Positions 14,858 to 23,595 of a DNA stretch of 64,000 nucleotides are shown here, piece by piece. Under the pieces are notes generated by a model that did no database searches, was not told where the DNA came from, and was given only the letters and a program-made list of their open reading frames with translations. Origin of the DNA: a virus. Made by a program: the position numbers and the translations under genes. The DNA is taken from the IMG/VR virus record IMGVR_UViG_3300050120_000213, positions 1 through 64,000 of that record, one strand, 5' to 3'. Numbering within the stretch: the first letter of the stretch is position 1; each line of letters begins with the position of its first letter.

Positions 14858-15364
14858 TTAGTCGTAATCACTGTTATTCATGGCGCGTTCCGACGCCCCG
14901 AGTGCTTCTTTGATACGCTTGGACAAACTACTAGTGGCCTTAGTCGCGCCACCCTGCGGGACTTTTTTAAGCTGGGCTGCGTCAAACTCGATCTGTGCTC
15001 GTTGCAGTGCTGCCAAGGTAGCCTGATACCCTTCGATCAGCTTGTTGGTGGCATCGAGCGGGATCGGCATGTCCTTCTCTTTTTCCATCGCCTTATCGAC
15101 GCGAGCTTTTTGCAGCCGCGCCAGCGCCAACAACTCGTCAAGAGGGCTGAATGGCGCTAAGACCAGATCATCCGGCGTAATCTTTTTTGGAATCAGACTT
15201 TTGCGGTATGCCGTAATCAATTGAGCCACTGAATCCCGCACCACATCGGTGAAGTGTCCTTCTTTCTGGAGGTGTTCTGCAATAGCCAACGAATCCAATT
15301 GGCTGGTCTTAATCACCAATAACGTGACTTCTGGAAGTTCTTCAATGCGGTTAAATTTCGACAT
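14858..15364 (-). CDS. Hypothetical phage protein
   Basis: 168 residues, helical, with LPEVTLLVIKTSQLDSLAIAEH and a basic C-terminal end. Start codon lies inside the 3' end of the HNH gene at 15351. No assignment. Confidence 0.65.
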   Translation of the reverse strand: MSKFNRIEELPEVTLLVIKTSQLDSLAIAEHLQKEGHFTDVVRDSVAQLITAYRKSLIPKKITPDDLVLAPFSPLDELLALARLQKARVDKAMEKEKDMPIPLDATNKLIEGYQATLAALQRAQIEFDAAQLKKVPQGGATKATSSLSKRIKEALGASERAMNNSDYD

Positions 15365-15860
15365 TTACATGCCCCCATGTAGCCCCACGCTTTATATCAC
15401 TAACCGTCATTACGTGAACGCCGAACTCTTTTGCTAACACGTTGCCACGTTCCCCGCCCAATAACCTAATTTTAATTTCTCTGACTTGGATTTCGGTCAA
15501 TTTAGACGGGCCTGCATCTTCTCCAATAGGGAGTCTTCCCCGAATAATTTTATCTTTGCAATTATCTCCGTGTGTCCCAGCAACTAAATGATTAGGGTTA
15601 CAACACGGAGGATTATCGCAAGTATGTCTAATTACTATCCCCTCAATATCTTCTAGTGATAATTTATGGGCCACTGCATAAGATAGTCGGTGAGATAAAG
15701 TGTTTCCAACCCCCTCCCATGAACACCTACCGTAGCCATTTCTATCTATTCGGCCAGGGTATAGCATACATTCTCCGTACCCTTCTGCAATCAATTGCAC
15801 GGATTTAATAACATTAAGCCAATACCTTACTTTCTTACCAGCATTTCTAATCATTCTCAT
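15351..15860 (-). CDS. HNH homing endonuclease with C-terminal HTH
   Basis: 169 residues. GYGRCSWEG, LSHRLSYAV, then HTCDNPPCCNPNHLVAGTHGDN (HNH_3-type core) and a C-terminal helix-turn-helix LAKEFGVHVMTVSDIKRGATW. Overlaps the ParB-fold gene upstream and the 14858 gene downstream. The Trp-Gly codons (TGGGGG) near its end supply the ribosome site of the next gene. Contains palindromic site 8. Confidence 0.88.
   Translation of the reverse strand: MRMIRNAGKKVRYWLNVIKSVQLIAEGYGECMLYPGRIDRNGYGRCSWEGVGNTLSHRLSYAVAHKLSLEDIEGIVIRHTCDNPPCCNPNHLVAGTHGDNCKDKIIRGRLPIGEDAGPSKLTEIQVREIKIRLLGGERGNVLAKEFGVHVMTVSDIKRGATWGHVNVEI
15786..15799. repeat. Palindromic site, copy 8 (CA centre)
   Basis: TGCAATCAATTGCA inside the HNH gene, read as VQLIA. 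Confidence 0.9.
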
Positions 15861-16689
15861 CTATACTCTCCAGAGTAGGCAATTCAATCCCCTCTGAAAT
15901 TATAACTTTCTCGCCATTCTCAATTAATTTATTCAGTATCTGACTACCTTTTTCTGATAGTGAGAAATCAATCAATCCGTTTAGAACAGCATCTAATGCC
16001 ACTGCTCCGTCGATGCACTTGTGCCCCAACGCGATTAACTTTTTCCTCTCAGCCGACGCCATCCTTATCCACACACTATCTCTGCCACCATAATCCAACA
16101 GCATGAAATTGTAGTCGAGGGTATTTCCGTATTTGCTGAACATCCCGTTAAGTAACTTGCTTAGGCCATCGATGGTTTTAAGTTCTTTGGCCGCCTTCTC
16201 GAAATCTGCCTGCAACTCCTTTGGCAAAGATTTCGACATTTGTTTAGTCAGTTTCTTAAAGGCTTCTTCGTCTGCGAAGCCGAAGGCTTCGGCCATGATC
16301 TCAGCTTCGTACTTCTTGTCCAGAGAGTTGTACAACGCCATGAACTTATCCGGCGACATCTTACCGCGTATCACATTCATCCTGACGACTTGGAATTTTT
16401 CTTGATCGTCGTCAAACTCGGGATCATCAATGATTGTGCAAGGCACTTCCTCAAAACCATGTAGCTTAGCCATTTCCCAACGATGGTGACCACCGACAAT
16501 CCGGTACACGTCTTCCGCGATACGCCGTACAAAAATCGGATCGGTTATCCCGATCTTGTCGAAATTGTCACTGAGCATATTAAACTCAGCGTCCGACATC
16601 GTGTTAGGGTTGTCTTTGTTCGCCACCAACTGACCAATAGGCAGGTTGCGGCGCTCTAAGGCGTTGGTCTTCGAAAGTGCGTCACTCAC
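15847..16689 (-). CDS. ParB/sulfiredoxin-fold protein
   Basis: 280 residues from a GTG overlapping the glycosyltransferase stop. N-terminal ParB/Srx domain: LPIGQLVANKDNPN, ITDPIFVRR, YRIVGGHHRWEMAKLHG (about 65-81, the ParB nucleotide-binding box region). The remainder is helical with no obvious helix-turn-helix. In phages such domains occur in partition, transcription-control or DNA-modifying proteins. A candidate, not demonstrated, reader of the palindromic sites. Confidence 0.8.
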   Translation of the reverse strand: MSDALSKTNALERRNLPIGQLVANKDNPNTMSDAEFNMLSDNFDKIGITDPIFVRRIAEDVYRIVGGHHRWEMAKLHGFEEVPCTIIDDPEFDDDQEKFQVVRMNVIRGKMSPDKFMALYNSLDKKYEAEIMAEAFGFADEEAFKKLTKQMSKSLPKELQADFEKAAKELKTIDGLSKLLNGMFSKYGNTLDYNFMLLDYGGRDSVWIRMASAERKKLIALGHKCIDGAVALDAVLNGLIDFSLSEKGSQILNKLIENGEKVIISEGIELPTLESIDEND

Positions 16690-18100
16690 GGATCATCACT
16701 CCTACATCCTTAGTGTCGGTCCAGCCTAACTGGGCGGCCACAATTTTCAACATGATCGTGCTGGGGGTGCGCCCTAATACCCGAGACTCAGTGTTCTCTA
16801 TGGTAGTCCCCATTTTGAACATTGTCTCATTTATTACCGCGTTGAGATCCAAGGTTGGCCCTGCAATTGATTGCAACCGTTCCCGATAGGTTTGGCCCAT
16901 GTCAGACGTAAGCACGTTGCGTCGTGCCTCAAAATCTGCCACCAACTCCACCAACTTATCGCCTGTGGTGACGTTCTTAGCCGGATCCGCCACATAGGCC
17001 GCCCAGTAATTTTCTTCCCAGGTTTTGAACTGCTCGTACATAAAAAAGTAGTCGTCGGCAAACTTCTTTAACAACGTATAGGCTTCGAGTTCGTTCTTGA
17101 CTCTAAACGGGTATTCTTTGCCCAAAAATGCATTCCAGGGCCGTTCATACAACACCATAGGCACGCCTGCCAACAACGTTTCCCAGGTAGACAACGAAAA
17201 ATCCTCGGTGTCTACCATGGACACCACTACGTGCTGGGTGTCTAGGTACTTCCAGAATTTCTCCCGGTCGTTTAGCTGAATGTCCATAAACGACATATCG
17301 AGCACTTCCGCCCCACCCGTCGAATTGGAGTTGGTGCTCACACTAAACTTCATAGACTTGTTCGGGCCGATGGGGTAGCTGAAATGCTTTTGAAAAAGCT
17401 CTACCACGTCATTGAAGTTGCGGCCCGAAGTCATACGCCCCACAAATCCCACGTTAAAATCAGCAGCGGTGACTGTGGGTACATTACGCATATTCAGCCG
17501 CGTCAGGCGCACCGGCACCACCTCATGGATCTTATCCAATACCTTTTTCTGCCATGCTGGCGACAACATCTCCTTCAACACCGGGCGTAGCGCGGTCTTA
17601 GTCCACTGATTATTAATCAGAGTGGCATCCACCAGCCCATACGTCGCCAACGTATCTGCCCACAAATGCTCGTGCCAAGGCACCGTATCCCTAAATGGCA
17701 GGATCGGCATTTCTTCCAGGCCGATATACAGACGCTGCCACGGCATCTTGTCGGACAGCGGGCGGGCTGCATGAACCGGAAAGTGCTTAAGCATCGGGAT
17801 GCGACTACTCACTACCACATCGACGTCCCAGGCCAGCCCGCACCACGGGTTGAGGTAGGTCCGCAACTCGTTGCGAATCATGTACAACTCGCTGAGTCGA
17901 TCCGTGGGATCGGACGGCAGATCTAGCAACGTGACGCGATCCGGGTGTCGGGAGAGAAAATCGAGATCTTCTGGCTCGCAGCGGTCTGCGGGGTAGGTCA
18001 GATAAATAAATACATCGTCGCGCCACGCGATTAACTGCTCTATCAGTTCCCAGGCAAGGTAGCTCGTGGAACATATCCGGGGCCGCTGGGTGTAAACCAC
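16682..18100 (-). CDS. GT-B fold glycosyltransferase
   Basis: 472 residues. Second-half motifs FNVGFVGRMTSGRNFNDVVELF, VVSMVDTEDFSLSTWETLLAGVPMVLYER fit the donor-binding E-x7-E region of GT4-like enzymes. It would transfer a sugar made by the upstream aminotransferase, epimerase and deacetylase. No ribosome site precedes the GTG at 18100, and an endonuclease gene sits directly before it, so the N-terminus may have been trimmed by that insertion. Acceptor unknown (DNA base, virion protein or host surface glycan). Contains site 9. Confidence 0.75.
   Translation of the reverse strand: MVYTQRPRICSTSYLAWELIEQLIAWRDDVFIYLTYPADRCEPEDLDFLSRHPDRVTLLDLPSDPTDRLSELYMIRNELRTYLNPWCGLAWDVDVVVSSRIPMLKHFPVHAARPLSDKMPWQRLYIGLEEMPILPFRDTVPWHEHLWADTLATYGLVDATLINNQWTKTALRPVLKEMLSPAWQKKVLDKIHEVVPVRLTRLNMRNVPTVTAADFNVGFVGRMTSGRNFNDVVELFQKHFSYPIGPNKSMKFSVSTNSNSTGGAEVLDMSFMDIQLNDREKFWKYLDTQHVVVSMVDTEDFSLSTWETLLAGVPMVLYERPWNAFLGKEYPFRVKNELEAYTLLKKFADDYFFMYEQFKTWEENYWAAYVADPAKNVTTGDKLVELVADFEARRNVLTSDMGQTYRERLQSIAGPTLDLNAVINETMFKMGTTIENTESRVLGRTPSTIMLKIVAAQLGWTDTKDVGVMIRE
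16862..16875. repeat. Palindromic site, copy 9 (TG centre)
   Basis: TGCAATTGATTGCA inside the glycosyltransferase gene, read as LQSIA. Confidence 0.9.
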
Positions 18101-18105
18101 GTCGA

Positions 18106-18723
18106 TTAAGCACTTAATTTTAGGGCCTCTCTTGGGTCAATTTTACGTTTAACGATACGTTGATAAGCGGTATTGTACTTGACACCAGTTTGCTCACACC
18201 ATTCACGTAATGTCTTAGTAACCCCATCAATTGTCACCTGATGTACATTACGTCGATTTATTCCTTGTTCTATCTTGGTGGCCCAACGCACGTTCCCTGG
18301 CTCGTAATTGCCATCGTTGTTTGGAAAACGGTCTAAAGTCATGCCATCTGGCGGCGAACCTACGTCCTCAAAGAAATTCTCAAATACCATCCACCTCTCA
18401 CAAACAGTTATACCTCTCCCACCGTAATCAGAATATGCGGGGCAATTAACATCAAAACATCTCTGTTTCATGCTCATCCACGTATTATGGATTGAGGTGT
18501 GGGACATACCATGCCGGTACTGAGAATTAACAATTCCCGTTACTCGACTACACCCACAAGATTTGTGGTAGCCAGCACGTACATACTTTGCTTCAATCCA
18601 TTTCTCTGCACCACATTCACAACGACACAACCACCAAAGCCAGCCAATGCCTTTCCTATTTTCATGCTGTCTACGTTCAGACTTTATTACGGTCAATTTA
18701 CCGTACACTGTCTCTGAAATCAT
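18106..18723 (-). CDS. Homing-endonuclease-like protein (YGGRGI/RWAT family)
   Basis: 205 residues. Cys-rich start (CRCECG...SCGCSR), TWMSMKQRCF, YSDYGGRGITVCERW..FENFFEDVG, LDRFPNNDGNYEPGNVRWAT, then a C-terminal helical DNA-binding region. Belongs to a phage family of HNH-like/AP2-associated mobile endonucleases. Its ATG overlaps the aminotransferase stop (ATGA), and its stop is 6 nt from the glycosyltransferase start. One of three such copies here. Confidence 0.82.
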   Translation of the reverse strand: MISETVYGKLTVIKSERRQHENRKGIGWLWWLCRCECGAEKWIEAKYVRAGYHKSCGCSRVTGIVNSQYRHGMSHTSIHNTWMSMKQRCFDVNCPAYSDYGGRGITVCERWMVFENFFEDVGSPPDGMTLDRFPNNDGNYEPGNVRWATKIEQGINRRNVHQVTIDGVTKTLREWCEQTGVKYNTAYQRIVKRKIDPREALKLSA

Positions 18724-19796
18724 TCTGCCCTCATCCAGTGACGGATTTCCTTGCTGGTCATGCCTTCAAAGGTCTTTTCCCCTATGGGCAAGCACATATG
18801 CCCTTGCGCCCAGGCTTGGCTGTTATGCAGCGGCACCGGGTATTCAACAAAATGGGCTTTAGCCGCGCATCGAACCTGATCAGTCAAACTGTAAACTTTA
18901 CCGGTTTGCTTGAAGCCACCTTCCGCCACGACGGGGTACTTGTAGTAATTCGAATGAGTATTGACTTCACCCATCAGGCAGAGGAACCCAGCGTCTTGTA
19001 ATTGGGTTGCAGCGACTAGCCGGTTCGCCAGTACCTCGTCTAAATAATTCATCTGTACGCCCAATACAGCGGCGTCGAACTCACTCATGCGCAAGTTAAA
19101 ACCCCGCCCATACCGAATTACGCCTTGGCTATCTTTAAACTTGCCATAACTACGAAACTCTAAGGAGAATTCTGGTATAGAACATTGCCAGTCGCGCCAG
19201 ATCAATACACCCCCCTCGCCACCCGGGACTGCCTTAGTAGGGTAAAAACTGAAACATGCAGCGGTAGAGAGATCTCCTGCAGCGTGGCCTTGCGCGTTGC
19301 GCACCCCAAACACATGAGCAGCGTCCTCAATCAACACTATTCTATGCTCATCGCACCACGTTGCAATCGCCTCATAGTCTTGGGCAACCCAGCCGCCAAC
19401 GTGGGTTAAGCACACCACGGTAGCCTTGCTGGCCGTAACGGCGGCAATCATGCTATCCACGCCCATACTAGGGTCAGTAGGGGAGGAATCACAGACCACG
19501 GGAGCTAGGCCAGCCTCTACCGCCATCGCCACAGTGGCGTAAAAAGTATTGTTCTGCAGCACAATCTTGTTGTGGCCCAGAGATTGCAACCAGCTAAATA
19601 TTGTATAAAGCGCTGCACCACAGTTGCTAAAGCTAACCGCCCCAGCAGAATGGTAGTGCTCACACACTTTAATCTCGAATTCCGAGGTATGTTCACCCTC
19701 GCTGTAGCACCCGCTACGCATGATACTGTCCACCGCGCCCATCACATCATGGATCTTACGCTCGTCGTTAAGACTATCAACTATGGGGCGGTTCAT
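18720..19796 (-). CDS. DegT/DnrJ/EryC1 family sugar aminotransferase
   Basis: 358 residues. PLP enzyme signatures: EDAAHVFG (157-164), SFYPTKAVPGGEGG with K188 as the probable Schiff-base lysine. The family transaminates NDP-keto-sugars. ATGA overlap with the epimerase gene (19793), so they act in one pathway that makes an amino-sugar for the downstream glycosyltransferase. Confidence 0.88.
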   Translation of the reverse strand: MNRPIVDSLNDERKIHDVMGAVDSIMRSGCYSEGEHTSEFEIKVCEHYHSAGAVSFSNCGAALYTIFSWLQSLGHNKIVLQNNTFYATVAMAVEAGLAPVVCDSSPTDPSMGVDSMIAAVTASKATVVCLTHVGGWVAQDYEAIATWCDEHRIVLIEDAAHVFGVRNAQGHAAGDLSTAACFSFYPTKAVPGGEGGVLIWRDWQCSIPEFSLEFRSYGKFKDSQGVIRYGRGFNLRMSEFDAAVLGVQMNYLDEVLANRLVAATQLQDAGFLCLMGEVNTHSNYYKYPVVAEGGFKQTGKVYSLTDQVRCAAKAHFVEYPVPLHNSQAWAQGHMCLPIGEKTFEGMTSKEIRHWMRAE

Positions 19797-20797
19797 GCAA
19801 CTTTACTCCGAATCTTCTGACGTAAGAGGTCCGTAAATGCGGGGGCGCTCTTGCCGTAAAAATGCAAGGCGTTCTGTCTGTGATATTCGGGCATACGCAT
19901 GATATACCTCACCGTATTTGCAATTGATTGCACAAACGGAACTTCAGTTTTCATCCCTACGGATTCCCAGTAGCTCATATCTGCTTTGAGCATGATGTCA
20001 TCGCCTTCTCCTTCCCGCATTTTTATATGCTGAATCTCACTAAATGACTTAGTACCCAAAGACGCCAATTCGTGGTCAACAGCATTCAAAATCAATGCAC
20101 AAGCATCATTGCAACTAATGTCGTTACCACTACCAAGATCAACGACAACAGGATGCTTGCCAAGATTACGGCAGGCGTGAAGGGTAAAGCGTGACATGTC
20201 TTCCACATCAATCGGGTCAATCGTTTGATTACCACTACCATAAATTTCAAGAGGGAAGTCATAGAGGGCTAGCAGAACCATCATAGGCAAGAACTTGCGT
20301 ACTGGGTACAAATGTTGGTGTGGCCCGACGGCATTCAGCCACCGCACCGTCGCCACGTTCATGTCGTACTTGTCACGGTACAGCAGCCCCAGCAACTCCC
20401 CGGCGTGTTTGGTCAGAGTGTATGCGTTCTCCGCGTAGCCTTCGAAATGGGGCTTCGCAACGTTATACACGCGTCTAACGCCTTGGATTCGGGCAGCGTC
20501 GAGCACATTTGCGCATCCAACCACATTCGTTTCAACGGCCAAACTGACGCAGGCCAATAGCTCGCTCGTACCGAGGACTCCAGCCAAGTTATAAACTTCA
20601 TCTACGTCCTCGAAGGCGTCAATCAACGATTTTAAGTTACGGATATCGGCGTACACGTACGTGGTTTTCGGCCCTAGTGGTATGCAGGGGGCCACCAAAT
20701 CAATCAGCACGATTTCCGTATCCGGCTCTTTGCGCTGCAGATAATCAGTTAGGTTACTTCCGATGAAGCCTGTACCACCCGTTATCGCTACGCGCAT
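19793..20797 (-). CDS. NAD-dependent sugar epimerase/dehydratase (SDR)
   Basis: 334 residues. GGTGFIG nucleotide-binding loop (7-13), YADIRN, and catalytic YTLTK (Y126, K130). Extended short-chain dehydrogenase of the NDP-sugar epimerase/dehydratase type. Preceded by an endonuclease gene (20806) and coupled to the DegT gene. Contains site 10. Confidence 0.9.
   Translation of the reverse strand: MRVAITGGTGFIGSNLTDYLQRKEPDTEIVLIDLVAPCIPLGPKTTYVYADIRNLKSLIDAFEDVDEVYNLAGVLGTSELLACVSLAVETNVVGCANVLDAARIQGVRRVYNVAKPHFEGYAENAYTLTKHAGELLGLLYRDKYDMNVATVRWLNAVGPHQHLYPVRKFLPMMVLLALYDFPLEIYGSGNQTIDPIDVEDMSRFTLHACRNLGKHPVVVDLGSGNDISCNDACALILNAVDHELASLGTKSFSEIQHIKMREGEGDDIMLKADMSYWESVGMKTEVPFVQSIANTVRYIMRMPEYHRQNALHFYGKSAPAFTDLLRQKIRSKVA
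19919..19932. repeat. Palindromic site, copy 10 (TG centre)
   Basis: TGCAATTGATTGCA inside the epimerase gene, read as VQSIAN. Confidence 0.9.
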
Positions 20798-20805
20798 AGA
20801 ACACC

Positions 20806-21405
20806 CTATTTTTCCAATTTATACAAAGTACCGCGTTGGTGACGATTGTACAACGCCGGGTAAGAGATTCCCAGCTTTTCTGCAAGCTCTACAAGAGCTA
20901 TTTTGTCTCTTTTGAAAATAACCATAACTGTATTTCTTCTATTTCTATTTTGCTCTGTATCCGTGGCCCACCGACAGTTGTGCGGTTCGTAATTCCCATT
21001 AACATCAGGGTATCGATCTAAAGACAATCCCTCCGGTACTTCTCCCATGTCGGCTAGGAAGTTCTCGAACTTTAGCCAGCGGTCGCAAACAATTATCCCT
21101 CTGTCACCATAGTCTTTATAGGATTTGTGCTTGGAGTTGTAGCACCGTTGCTTCATGTGGTCCCAGCAAAAATATGTTGGGGTTTTACTATACCCATGCT
21201 TCATTACTCCGGTTGCCAATTCTTTTTGAAGGCAACCACAAGATCGGGTATTCCCGCTTCTTAGCCCATTTGAACGTGCTGAAATCTCAGTCCCGCAAGA
21301 GCATTTACATCTATAGCGCACCCTACCCCCGGCGCCATTAGCTACTCGATGTAACACCAAAAGACGTCCATAGGTATGCCCAGTTAAATCGATAATCTTT
21401 GTCAT
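20806..21405 (-). CDS. Homing-endonuclease-like protein (YGGRGI/RWAT family)
   Basis: 199 residues from the ATG overlapping the deacetylase stop (ATGA). HTYGRLLVLHRV, CKCSCGTEISARSNGLRSG, WDHMKQRCYN, YKDYGDRGIIVCDRW, LDRYPDVNGNYEPHNCRWAT; C-terminal helix-turn-helix VELAEKLGISYPALYNR. Paralog of the 18106 and 32650 genes. Confidence 0.82.
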   Translation of the reverse strand: MTKIIDLTGHTYGRLLVLHRVANGAGGRVRYRCKCSCGTEISARSNGLRSGNTRSCGCLQKELATGVMKHGYSKTPTYFCWDHMKQRCYNSKHKSYKDYGDRGIIVCDRWLKFENFLADMGEVPEGLSLDRYPDVNGNYEPHNCRWATDTEQNRNRRNTVMVIFKRDKIALVELAEKLGISYPALYNRHQRGTLYKLEK

Positions 21406-22091
21406 TTTTGCAGCCACAAAGTATAAGGCTCCGCCAGAGCCTCCCCTATAACGCTACCACATTGCATAGCATGTGCTCTAATATTTTCAGGAGAACGTGG
21501 GTGTGGGTGCGCCCTTATTTCATCCACATATGTAGCAACAGCTTTTTGTTTCACTTCCAATTGGTCCTCAGTCATCAACTCAAACCAATTTGCCCCTGTA
21601 GGGGTGCCACCATCGTGTGCGTGAGCTATTAGTACTCTTTTTACGCACCTCAAATTTGCGGGCCGCAAAGCAATTTTGCATATCCGACTTAAGTGTTCGT
21701 GATCTTGATTCAAATCTGAGGGACTAGGGATTACCACTTCATCATAGAAGCCGCCGCCCAGCGCCAACGTACCTTCGATGTGGGATAGCAGCATGTAGTG
21801 GCCGTGCTGGTATGGCTCGCCTTCTGCCAAACCCAAATACGTGGATATGATTGGGCCGTTTTTACTGTCTTTCGCCAGCACGGCTAAACTTTCTGAGAAA
21901 TTCTCCTTTTGGCGTCTCGCTAGGGCCACCGAAATGATTGAGTCGGGGTCATACTCAGGGTAAGCCCTTCCATGCACCACTAGCACCGTAACCAGCCCCT
22001 CGGGGTTTTGTAAGCGGTTCTGGATTAACCCCCCGCAAGAAAGAGCCTCGTCATCCGGGTGTGCGGCGACGATAAGTGTTTGAAAAGACAT
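21402..22091 (-). CDS. PIG-L/LmbE-type deacetylase
   Basis: 229 residues. AHPDDEALSCGG (9-20) is the family zinc-binding AHPDDE motif; a later DQDHEH segment supplies His ligands. Known members remove acetyl groups from N-acetylglucosamine derivatives. First gene of the carbohydrate cluster, so it probably yields a free amino-sugar. Confidence 0.85.
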   Translation of the reverse strand: MSFQTLIVAAHPDDEALSCGGLIQNRLQNPEGLVTVLVVHGRAYPEYDPDSIISVALARRQKENFSESLAVLAKDSKNGPIISTYLGLAEGEPYQHGHYMLLSHIEGTLALGGGFYDEVVIPSPSDLNQDHEHLSRICKIALRPANLRCVKRVLIAHAHDGGTPTGANWFELMTEDQLEVKQKAVATYVDEIRAHPHPRSPENIRAHAMQCGSVIGEALAEPYTLWLQK

Positions 22092-22097
22092 AGTTTT

Positions 22098-22298
22098 CTA
22101 CCCCAATGTGGCGGTCGTTTTATTGCAATTGATTGCACCCGCCGTCAACGCTTTGTGCTTCTTTAACTCTGCCAACCGTTGTTCATTACGCTGGCGTAGA
22201 GCGCGAAGTTCTTCGTTTAATGGCGTGGTGTCTTTGCTAGCTGTGACGTCACGTAAGGCTGGAAAAAATGTGAAATCTGTTTCTAGTTCTGTTCCCAT
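22098..22298 (-). CDS. Small hypothetical protein
   Basis: 66 residues, charged helix (EELRALRQRNEQRLAELKKH). GGGAG 6 nt before ATG. C-terminal codons carry palindromic site 11. Function unknown. Confidence 0.6.
   Translation of the reverse strand: MGTELETDFTFFPALRDVTASKDTTPLNEELRALRQRNEQRLAELKKHKALTAGAINCNKTTATLG
22124..22137. repeat. Palindromic site, copy 11 (TG centre)
   Basis: TGCAATTGATTGCA in the 3' coding end of the 22098-22298 gene. Confidence 0.9.
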
Positions 22299-22318
22299 TT
22301 ATAACTCCCAGCACCCAA

Positions 22319-22582
22319 TTATCGCCACACAGGGGTGTAGTAAGCACATTCCCGTGCGCCAACTTTGGGATGCAATAATTGGCCGTGATTCCCTTTTAAT
22401 TTTACTTTTCCACTAACTGGGTCATACGACAACACTCTATACCCCTCCCCAGTTTCTCTATGTACCAACATCAATGTTTCTTTACGGGTATGCAATTCGG
22501 CCAATGCCGACAGAATCGTGTATTCAGCAGGGTCTACCGGCACTGCTACAGCTACACTTTTTTTGATAAAAACGACTGCCAT
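22319..22582 (-). CDS. Small hypothetical protein
   Basis: 87 residues, beta-rich (TGEGYRVLSYDPVSGKVKLKG). GGAG in an ATGGAG leader 8 nt before ATG. Sits just below tandem terminators, so it may have its own unseen promoter or rely on read-through. Confidence 0.6.
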   Translation of the reverse strand: MAVVFIKKSVAVAVPVDPAEYTILSALAELHTRKETLMLVHRETGEGYRVLSYDPVSGKVKLKGNHGQLLHPKVGARECAYYTPVWR

Positions 22583-22608
22583 ACTTTCTTACTCCATTAG
22601 CAGTAGGC

Positions 22609-22639
22609 AAAAAAAGGCAGAGACAGTTAGTACTCTGCC
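22609..22639 (-). terminator. Rho-independent terminator (second of a tandem pair)
   Basis: GGCAGAG/CTCTGCC 7-bp stem and U7 tract on the minus strand. Confidence 0.9.
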
Positions 22640-22640
22640 C

Positions 22641-22675
22641 AAAAAAACCACGCGGCGAATGGGGGATAAGCCGCG
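22641..22675 (-). terminator. Rho-independent terminator (first of a tandem pair)
   Basis: CGCGGC/GCCGCG 6-bp stem, loop, then TGG and U7, right after the 22686-23489 gene. Confidence 0.85.
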
Positions 22676-22685
22676 CTTGATGCTC

Positions 22686-23489
22686 TTACGCTTCAGGCGT
22701 TTCCGGCATGGTGACTTGAAGATCGATCGTCGGGTACAACTCGCCAAACAACGTCAGGACCGCTTCCCAGCCGCTTTCTGCCATCGCCGCTTTGAGGTCA
22801 CCCCCCGTGCCAGCCGCGCCCATATTGCCGCTCAGATACAGCGCGCAAATGTTTTCCAGCGCCACGGTGTCGAATTCGGTCTGACATTCGCCCTTGGCCT
22901 TTGCCAACGCGTGGTTGATGGTTTCCGCCTGATCGTTCTTGACCTTGTACTTCAGGGTCACGATTTCGTCGGTGGTGGGCGTCGAGGATGCATTGTCGGG
23001 CTTGGCCTTGAGTGCGGCTTGCAACTCCAACACCGTCATAATTTCGGCCTTCGCCACCCATTCTTCGAGGTTTTCCAGCGTCAAGATCGGCGCGAGATCC
23101 TTGAGTTTGGTCCAGCCGAGATGATGGACTTTTTCCCAGGGGATCTGCTTGGTGACGAGATCTTCATAGATCTGCATCAGGTAGCGGGCCTTGCGGCTTT
23201 GGAAGCCGAATTTTTCGAACACGAACACGTCGAAGGATTCGAAACCTTCGAACCAGCTATTGTCGCTGATCACCTTCAGCACGCCGCCGAGCTTGAAGTA
23301 ATTCGCTTCAATGTTTTCGCTCAAGCTGGCCGCCAAATTCAGCGCCTTGGTCTTGTTCAGGTGTTCGATCTCGAATGCGACATCGGCAATCAGGTCGCCC
23401 GTGGCCTTGGCTTTGCCCTTGACCTTTTCTTCTTGAACCGCTTCCGGTTTCGCTTCTTGTTCTTGCACTTCGTCTTGATCTTCGCTCAT
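22686..23489 (-). CDS. Conserved phage protein, probable DNA-binding
   Basis: 267 residues from MSEDQDEVQ (GGAG 7 nt upstream). Acidic start, then YFKLGGVLKVISDNSWFEGFESF, FVFEKFGFQSRKARYLMQIYEDL, VHHLGWTKLKDLAPIL, a block seen in other phage proteins and reminiscent of helix-turn-helix partition or regulatory proteins. Expressed from strong P7 and closed by two terminators, so a high-level monocistronic product. A candidate binder of the palindromic sites. Confidence 0.72.
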   Translation of the reverse strand: MSEDQDEVQEQEAKPEAVQEEKVKGKAKATGDLIADVAFEIEHLNKTKALNLAASLSENIEANYFKLGGVLKVISDNSWFEGFESFDVFVFEKFGFQSRKARYLMQIYEDLVTKQIPWEKVHHLGWTKLKDLAPILTLENLEEWVAKAEIMTVLELQAALKAKPDNASSTPTTDEIVTLKYKVKNDQAETINHALAKAKGECQTEFDTVALENICALYLSGNMGAAGTGGDLKAAMAESGWEAVLTLFGELYPTIDLQVTMPETPEA

Positions 23490-23532
23490 GTTCAACTCCA
23501 TATATTTCGTGATGTATGCGTTACGTGTATCC

Positions 23533-23560
23533 AGTATAGCGCATTCCGGGGGTTTGTCAA
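23533..23560 (-). promoter_or_regulatory. Sigma-70 promoter P7
   Basis: TTGACA (23555-23560), 16 nt, TATACT (23533-23538). Palindromic site 12 lies 8 nt upstream of the -35. Confidence 0.9.
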
Positions 23561-23567
23561 AGGGAAT

Positions 23568-23581
23568 TGCAATTGATTGCA
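23568..23581. repeat. Palindromic site, copy 12 (TG centre)
   Basis: TGCAATTGATTGCA between genes, adjacent to promoter P7. Confidence 0.9.
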
Positions 23582-23595
23582 CCCCTACCAACTTC

